A DNA stretch of 64,000 nt from Nocardiopsis dassonvillei_B (lineage in GTDB: Bacteria; Actinomycetota; Actinomycetes; Streptosporangiales; Streptosporangiaceae). This document shows positions 60,201-64,000 of this stretch, in pieces; the stretch's first letter is position 1, and every line of letters begins with the position of its first letter. The position numbers and the translations under genes are program-made. The notes under the pieces were generated by a model, which was given only the letters and a program-made list of their open reading frames with translations, was not told the origin of the DNA and did not search any database. The stretch lies in contig NZ_OZ186815.1 of assembly GCF_964273065.1 (NCBI RefSeq), positions 2,108,001 to 2,172,000 on the forward strand, in the 5' to 3' direction.

Positions 60201-63200
60201 CAGGGCGGCGTCGAGCAGGGCGGGGTGCGGACCCCTGAAGGGGCCGGCCGGCGGCCCGTCGGGCAGGGCGGTCTCGGCGAGCAGCGCCCCGTCGACCCGG
60301 CGCCACACCCGGCGCAGGCCGCGGAAGAGGGGACCGTAGGCGTAGCCGCGGCGCAGCAGCCCGGTGTAGGCCTCCCGCTCGTCGAACCCGGCGTCCACGA
60401 CGCCCTCGCCCGGCCAGTCCGCCGGGACCTCCGCGGGGATCCGCGGCTCCGGTGCGCCGGGGTCCCCCGCGGGGGGATCGGCGGTGAGGGCCCCCGAGGC
60501 GTGGCGGACCCACCCGCCTCCGGCACCGCGGGCGTGGACGGCGAGGGCCCGGTGGCCGTCGGCGGCCGGGGCGGAGACCGTGACCTGGAGGTCCACCCCG
60601 CCGCCGCGCGGGAGCAGGATCGGGCTCTCCAGGGTGAGGTCGGCGATCCGGGGGGATCCGGTGCGGGCTCCGGCGTGCAGGGCCAGTTCCACCAGGGCGG
60701 TGCCGGGCAGCAGGGTGCGGCCGAGCAGCCGGTGGTCGGCGGTCCAGGCCTGGGTGCCGACGCCGACGGTGCCGGTGAACACGGTGTCGCCGCCGACCAG
60801 CTCCAGGCCCGCGTCCAGCAGCGGGGACGCGTCCGGGGGCGTCGGCGCGGGTCCGGCGGCCGGTTCCACCCAGTGGCGGCGCCGCCGGAAGGGCAGGTCC
60901 GGCAGGTGCACCGGGGCGCCCTCGTCGGCGACGCCCTCCAGGATGAGGTGGGCGTTGGTGCCGCTGATCCCGAACGAGGACACGGCGGCGCGGCGGGGGC
61001 GGCCGGTGTCGGGCCAGGGCTCGTTCTCGGTGAGCAGACGCACGCCGCTCCCCTCCCACTCCACGCGCGGGGTGGGCTCCTCGGCGTACAGGGTGCGCGG
61101 CAGCCGGCCGTGGCGCAGCGCCTGCACGGTCTTGATCACCCCGGCCACACCGGCCGCGGCCTGGGCGTGGCCGATGTTGGACTTGAGGGACCCCAGGCGC
61201 AGCGGCTCTTCGCGGTCGGCGCCGTAGACGGAGATGAGGGCCCCCGCCTCGATGGGGTCGCCCAGGCGGGTGCCGGTGCCGTGCGCCTCCACCGCGTCCA
61301 CCTCGCCCGGACGGAGGCCGGCGTTGGCCAGGGCCTGGCGCAGGACCCGCTCCTGGGCGGCGGGGTTGGGTGCGGTGAGCCCGTTGGAGGCTCCGTCGGA
61401 GTTGACCGCGCCGCCCCGGACCAGGGCCAGCACGGGGCGTCCGGCGCGTCGGGCGCAGGAGAGGCGCTCCAGGACGAGCACGCCCACGCCCTCGGCCCAG
61501 GCGGTACCGTCGGCGCCTGCGCCGAACGCGCGGCAGCGGCCGTCGGCGGACAGCCCCCGCTGGGCGGAGAACTCCAGGAACATGCCCGGGGTGGACATCA
61601 CCGTGACACCGCCGGCCAGCGCCATCGCGCACTCGTTGCGGCGCAGCGACTCGGCGGCCTGGTGGATCGCCACCAGGGAGGAGGAGCAGGCGGTGTCGAC
61701 GGTCAGCGCCGGCCCGTGCAGGCCGAGCACGTAGGCGATGCGGCCCGAGGCGACGCTGGTGGTGGACCCGGTGAGGCGGTACCCGCCGTCGCCGTCCCGG
61801 GCCGGGTCGGCGAGTCGGGGCCCGTAGTCGGAGGCCATCGCGCCGACGAACACGCCCACGGAGGATCCGCGCAGGTCGTCGGCGGTGAGGCCGGCCCGGT
61901 GGACGGCCTCCCAGGAGGTCTCCAGCAGCAGGCGCTGCTGGGGGTCCATGGCGTCGGCCTCCCGGCGGGAGATCCCGAAGAAGTCCGCGTCGAACAGGTC
62001 GGCGTCGTAGAGGAAGCCTCCCCGGCGGGTGTAGGTGCGCCCGGGGGTGCCGGGCTCGGGGTGGTAGAGCGCGTCGGTGTCCCAGAAGCGGTTGTCGGGG
62101 AAGTCGCCGGTGGCGTCCGCGCCCTCCTCCACCAGGCGCCACAGCTCCTCGGGGGAGGTCACCCCGCCGGGCAGCCGGCAGGCCATCGCGGTGATGGCGA
62201 TCGGGTCGTCCTCGGCCGCGGCGGCGGGGGCCGCCGGCGGGTCGGGGACCGGCTCCGGGTCCGGCCGGGACGCGGCGGCCGGGGCGGTGCCCCCGCCCAC
62301 GGTGACCTCGTCCCGGCCCAGCTCTCCGGCGAGGAACCGTGCCAGCGCGGCGGGGGTGGGCTGCTCGAACAGCACGGTGTCGCCCAGGCGGACGCCGGTG
62401 GCCCGGTCCAGGGCGTCGCGCAGCTCCAGCATCATGATCGAGTCGAATCCCAGGTCGCGGAAGGCGCGCTGCTCCTCCCCCTGCGCCAGGGACCCCCGGG
62501 ACAGCACCCGGGCGGCCTTCTCGCACACCAGCTCCAGCACCGAGGCGGTGCGCTCGGGAGAGGGCCGCGCCTCCTCCGGGGCGGCCGACCAGTCGACGGC
62601 CGCGCCGGTGCGCGCGCCGACGGCGTTCCCGGGCCAGAAACGGCGGCGCTGGTACGGGTAGGAGGGCAGGTCGGTGCGGCGCGCCCCGGTGCCCTCGAAG
62701 AGCCGCGGCCAGTCGACGTCCACCCCGGCGGTGAAGGCGCGGGCGGCCGAGTTCAGCAGCTGCGCCTGGTCGCCCTCGCCCCGGCGCAGGGTCTTGAGGA
62801 CGTGTCCGGACACCCCGGCCCGGTCCAGCGACCCGCGCAGGCCGTGCGCGAGCACCGGGTGCGGGCCGACCTCCAGGAACACCCGGTGGCCGTCGCCGAC
62901 CAGGGCGTCGACGGCGTCGGAGAACCGCACGGGGTTGCGCAGGCCCGCGTACCAGTAGTCGGCGTCCAGGGGGAGTCCGCCGAGCTCGGCGCCGGTGAGG
63001 GTGGAGTAGAAGGGGACCTCGGGGGGGCGCCAGCGCACCCGGCCCAGGTACTCGGCGACGCGGTCCCGGATGCGTTCCACGTGCGGGGAGTGGGAGGCGT
63101 AGTCCACGTCGACGAGGGCGGCGTGCACTCCGCGTTCCACGCAGTGCTCGACGGCGTCGCGCACGGCGCGGGGGGAACCCGACACCACCACGGAGGCGGG

Positions 63201-64000
63201 TCCGTTGACCACCGCGACGTGCAGGTCGGGCAGGGTGCGGACGAGCTCCTCGGCCTCCCCGACCGGAATGCCCAGGGAGGCCATGCCTCCGCTGCCGGCG
63301 AGCCCGGTGAGGGCCTGGCTGCGCAGGGCCACGACCCGGGCGGCCTCCTCCACCGACAGGGCCCCGGCGACGCACGCGGCGGCCAGTTCGCCCTGGGAGT
63401 GGCCGATGACGGCGGCGGGGCGCACCCCCAGCGCCTCCCACACCTTGGCGAGGGAGACCATGACGGCCCACAGCACCGGCTGGATCACGTCGGCCCGGGC
63501 CCGGGGCCCGGTCACCGGGGGCGCCTGCGGTTCGCCGCGCAGCACCGAGGACAGGGACCAGTCGACGTAGGGGCCCAGGGCGTGTTCGCACTCGCGGACC
63601 CGGGCGGCGAAGGCCTCGGCCAGGACGCCGTCGGCGTTCAGCAGGTCGCGGCCCATGCCGACCCACTGCCCGCCCTGCCCGGGGAAGACCAGGACCGGCC
63701 CGGGGCCGCCGACGGCGGCGATCCCCTCGGGGCGCACCGACTCCAGTTCCCGGGTGCCTCCGTCGCCGGAGGCGAACACCACCGCGCGGTGCTCGAACAC
63801 GTCCCGTGTGGTGGCCAGGGAGAAGCCGATGTCGCGGGCCTTGGGTCCGGGGTGGGTGGACACGTGTGCGTGCAGGGCCGAGGCCTGGGCGCGCAGGGCC
63901 TCCTCCGAGCGCGCCGACAGCACCCACGGCACGGGGTCCAGGGTGCGGGTGACCGGCCCCTCCCCCGTGGAGCGGTCGGCGGGTGCCGGCCCCAGCACGA
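57216..64000 (-). CDS. Type I PKS, partial: ...AT-ACP then KS-DH-ER-KR-ACP lacking AT
   Basis: Last 2260 residues; start is beyond the right edge. Numbering from the first visible codon (63998). Module A: AT ~100-400 (Ser201 GHSQGE, YASH 300-303, methylmalonyl) and ACP with Ser520 (GFDSI). A KS or KSQ must lie upstream. Module B: KS ~598-1022 (Cys771, His906, His944), then only ~10 residues before the post-AT linker HLPDLPFRRRRHW: no AT. DH: His1089 (HRLLGRTLLP), Asp1263. ER ~1530-1848: AAAGGVGLAAVQLARH; its stereo position is not Tyr (GMIPDD). KR: LDD 1944-1946 (B type), Ser1988, Tyr2001. ACP Ser2163 (MDSL). Full reduction of the beta-carbon is expected if loaded. Stop TAG at 57216 overlaps the next gene by 14 bp. 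Confidence 0.92.
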   Translation of the reverse strand, partial: VLGPAPADRSTGEGPVTRTLDPVPWVLSARSEEALRAQASALHAHVSTHPGPKARDIGFSLATTRDVFEHRAVVFASGDGGTRELESVRPEGIAAVGGPGPVLVFPGQGGQWVGMGRDLLNADGVLAEAFAARVRECEHALGPYVDWSLSSVLRGEPQAPPVTGPRARADVIQPVLWAVMVSLAKVWEALGVRPAAVIGHSQGELAAACVAGALSVEEAARVVALRSQALTGLAGSGGMASLGIPVGEAEELVRTLPDLHVAVVNGPASVVVSGSPRAVRDAVEHCVERGVHAALVDVDYASHSPHVERIRDRVAEYLGRVRWRPPEVPFYSTLTGAELGGLPLDADYWYAGLRNPVRFSDAVDALVGDGHRVFLEVGPHPVLAHGLRGSLDRAGVSGHVLKTLRRGEGDQAQLLNSAARAFTAGVDVDWPRLFEGTGARRTDLPSYPYQRRRFWPGNAVGARTGAAVDWSAAPEEARPSPERTASVLELVCEKAARVLSRGSLAQGEEQRAFRDLGFDSIMMLELRDALDRATGVRLGDTVLFEQPTPAALARFLAGELGRDEVTVGGGTAPAAASRPDPEPVPDPPAAPAAAAEDDPIAITAMACRLPGGVTSPEELWRLVEEGADATGDFPDNRFWDTDALYHPEPGTPGRTYTRRGGFLYDADLFDADFFGISRREADAMDPQQRLLLETSWEAVHRAGLTADDLRGSSVGVFVGAMASDYGPRLADPARDGDGGYRLTGSTTSVASGRIAYVLGLHGPALTVDTACSSSLVAIHQAAESLRRNECAMALAGGVTVMSTPGMFLEFSAQRGLSADGRCRAFGAGADGTAWAEGVGVLVLERLSCARRAGRPVLALVRGGAVNSDGASNGLTAPNPAAQERVLRQALANAGLRPGEVDAVEAHGTGTRLGDPIEAGALISVYGADREEPLRLGSLKSNIGHAQAAAGVAGVIKTVQALRHGRLPRTLYAEEPTPRVEWEGSGVRLLTENEPWPDTGRPRRAAVSSFGISGTNAHLILEGVADEGAPVHLPDLPFRRRRHWVEPAAGPAPTPPDASPLLDAGLELVGGDTVFTGTVGVGTQAWTADHRLLGRTLLPGTALVELALHAGARTGSPRIADLTLESPILLPRGGGVDLQVTVSAPAADGHRALAVHARGAGGGWVRHASGALTADPPAGDPGAPEPRIPAEVPADWPGEGVVDAGFDEREAYTGLLRRGYAYGPLFRGLRRVWRRVDGALLAETALPDGPPAGPFRGPHPALLDAALHAVLLHGSHGGAPLVPFAWSGVRATGPERPVRVLRTLLEHVDGDRYRLTAADGDGAPVLAVDELVLRPVDVAALPSEPDEEPDLYRVRWQEVEGPGMDGEVPTDLPSLDGLSADGPVPRVVYAELPARAVYADRESVPDAVRDGLNSALESVRTWLSDDRTADSRLVLVTWRSVVTHAEDRLSGLAASSVWGLLSSAQREHPGRLVIVDSDGAEDSHRVLSRVADLGEPRVALRSGRVLVPRLVPAAEEGALVPPGPLWRLAAPSPGSLDALTPLPAPEAASPLGEHQVRIAVRAAGVNFRDVVVTLGMIPDDHGIGLEGAGTVLEVGPGVTDLAPGDRVAGMFRSAFGPVAVADRRRISRIPRGWTFEEAAAVPIVFLTAYHALVDVAAVRPGESVLIHAAAGGVGLAAVQLARHMGARVFGTASPHKWKVAAEYGVPEEHLASSRTLDFETSLRAANGGRGFDVVLNSLSGEFVDASLRLLRAPGGGAGAGGRFVEMGRTDVREEAEVAAAHPGRGYQSFVLPEVAPERIGQMLDRIMELFASGALRPLPTTVHDIRGVHEAFRSLQRGETVGKTVLRVPAPFPEGSAVLITGGTGTLGHRVARHLATWYGVRDLVLVSRSGAGAEGQDARTGELRALGARVEVHACDAADRAALARLLGSLDRPLGAVVHTAGVLDDATVLSLDSDKVEAVLRPKVDAAWNLHELTADLGLGTFLLFSSITGTLGSPGQANYAAANVFCDALAHHRRQNGLPALSLAWGLWGEASGMTGHLDDGDRDALGRGGLLPMATERALARMDAALYLDQAVLAPALLDLVHGPDLPILGELAGPREEAAEEAADPPLSAARLAGLPGAERERALVSAVREHTAVVLGRGEEGASEVPADTPFKELGMDSLTGVELRNRLGAACGLRLPATVVFDHPTPRALARYIADTLFPPTPADPASAPVPDTDDVTEDSRIDGLDVEGLLDLALGGDDGSFPEGEQETVDGHR

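Noticed and set aside
62300..64000. Calling the AT-ACP at the right edge a loading module
   Set aside because: The domain before the AT is cut off by the window edge, so KS, KSQ or none cannot be told apart.

Overview
The window looks like chromosomal DNA of a filamentous high-G+C actinomycete. Evidence: G+C is very high with codon position 3 nearly always G or C; there is a WhiJ/AbaA-type regulatory set (small DUF397 protein, Xre-DUF5753 regulator, HATPase kinase-like protein), a mycofactocin-type glycosyltransferase, and large type I modular polyketide synthase (PKS) genes. A Nocardiopsis-like relative (Nocardiopsaceae) is my best guess, but that is inference and not shown by any single marker.

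Layout. 1-11 kb: secreted or surface proteins, including three with pilin-like (TadE/TadG) N-termini; two of these carry cell-wall-enzyme-like domains. Also here are a large glycosyltransferase preceded by two strong hairpins, a double YezG/DUF600 immunity-type protein, a nuclease-fold protein, and at least two decayed genes. 11-19.6 kb: a repeat-rich gap, a secreted pectate lyase, and a four-gene peptide ABC transporter operon on the minus strand. 19.6-26.1 kb: an orphan MftF-like glycosyltransferase interrupted by in-frame repeats, a HATPase anti-sigma-like protein, and an RND efflux pump. 26.6-31.4 kb: metal and ion homeostasis (CmtR-like repressor divergent from a CDF exporter, KtrB-KtrA potassium uptake, and a ZnuA-like zinc-binding protein under a likely Zur box). 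31.6-33.8 kb: the DUF397/Xre/HATPase set, whose two outer promoters share one palindrome. 34-47.7 kb: mostly housekeeping and single genes: SDR dehydrogenase, beta-lactamase-fold protein, bioY-ecfA-ecfT biotin importer, lactonase, globin, FMN-barrel protein, HrpA helicase, TetR regulator, cupin. 47.7-64 kb: three colinear PKS genes on the minus strand, ending with a thioesterase and running off the right edge.

The PKS reads, in assembly-line order: [...AT-ACP]-[KS-DH-ER-KR-ACP, no AT] / KS-AT-ACP / KS-AT-DH-KR-ACP-TE. The missing acyltransferase in the second visible module is a clean in-frame absence: the KS end is joined to the usual post-AT linker. The TE nucleophile elbow and one AT specificity motif are also unusual.

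Two repeat families stand out. A 184-bp element occurs twice in opposite orientation (34789-34972 and 42266-42449); it has imperfect terminal inverted repeats, begins at CTAG, and supplies the stop codon of the adjacent gene each time, so it resembles a non-autonomous transposon (MITE). A second family, built on the 20-mer GCCGCAGGCCGTCCGTTGAG, sits as 54-bp (18-codon) tandem units inside the MftF-like gene, with fragments next to the first MITE and, in part, inside the HrpA helicase gene. No tRNA, rRNA, CRISPR array or complete insertion sequence was recognised.
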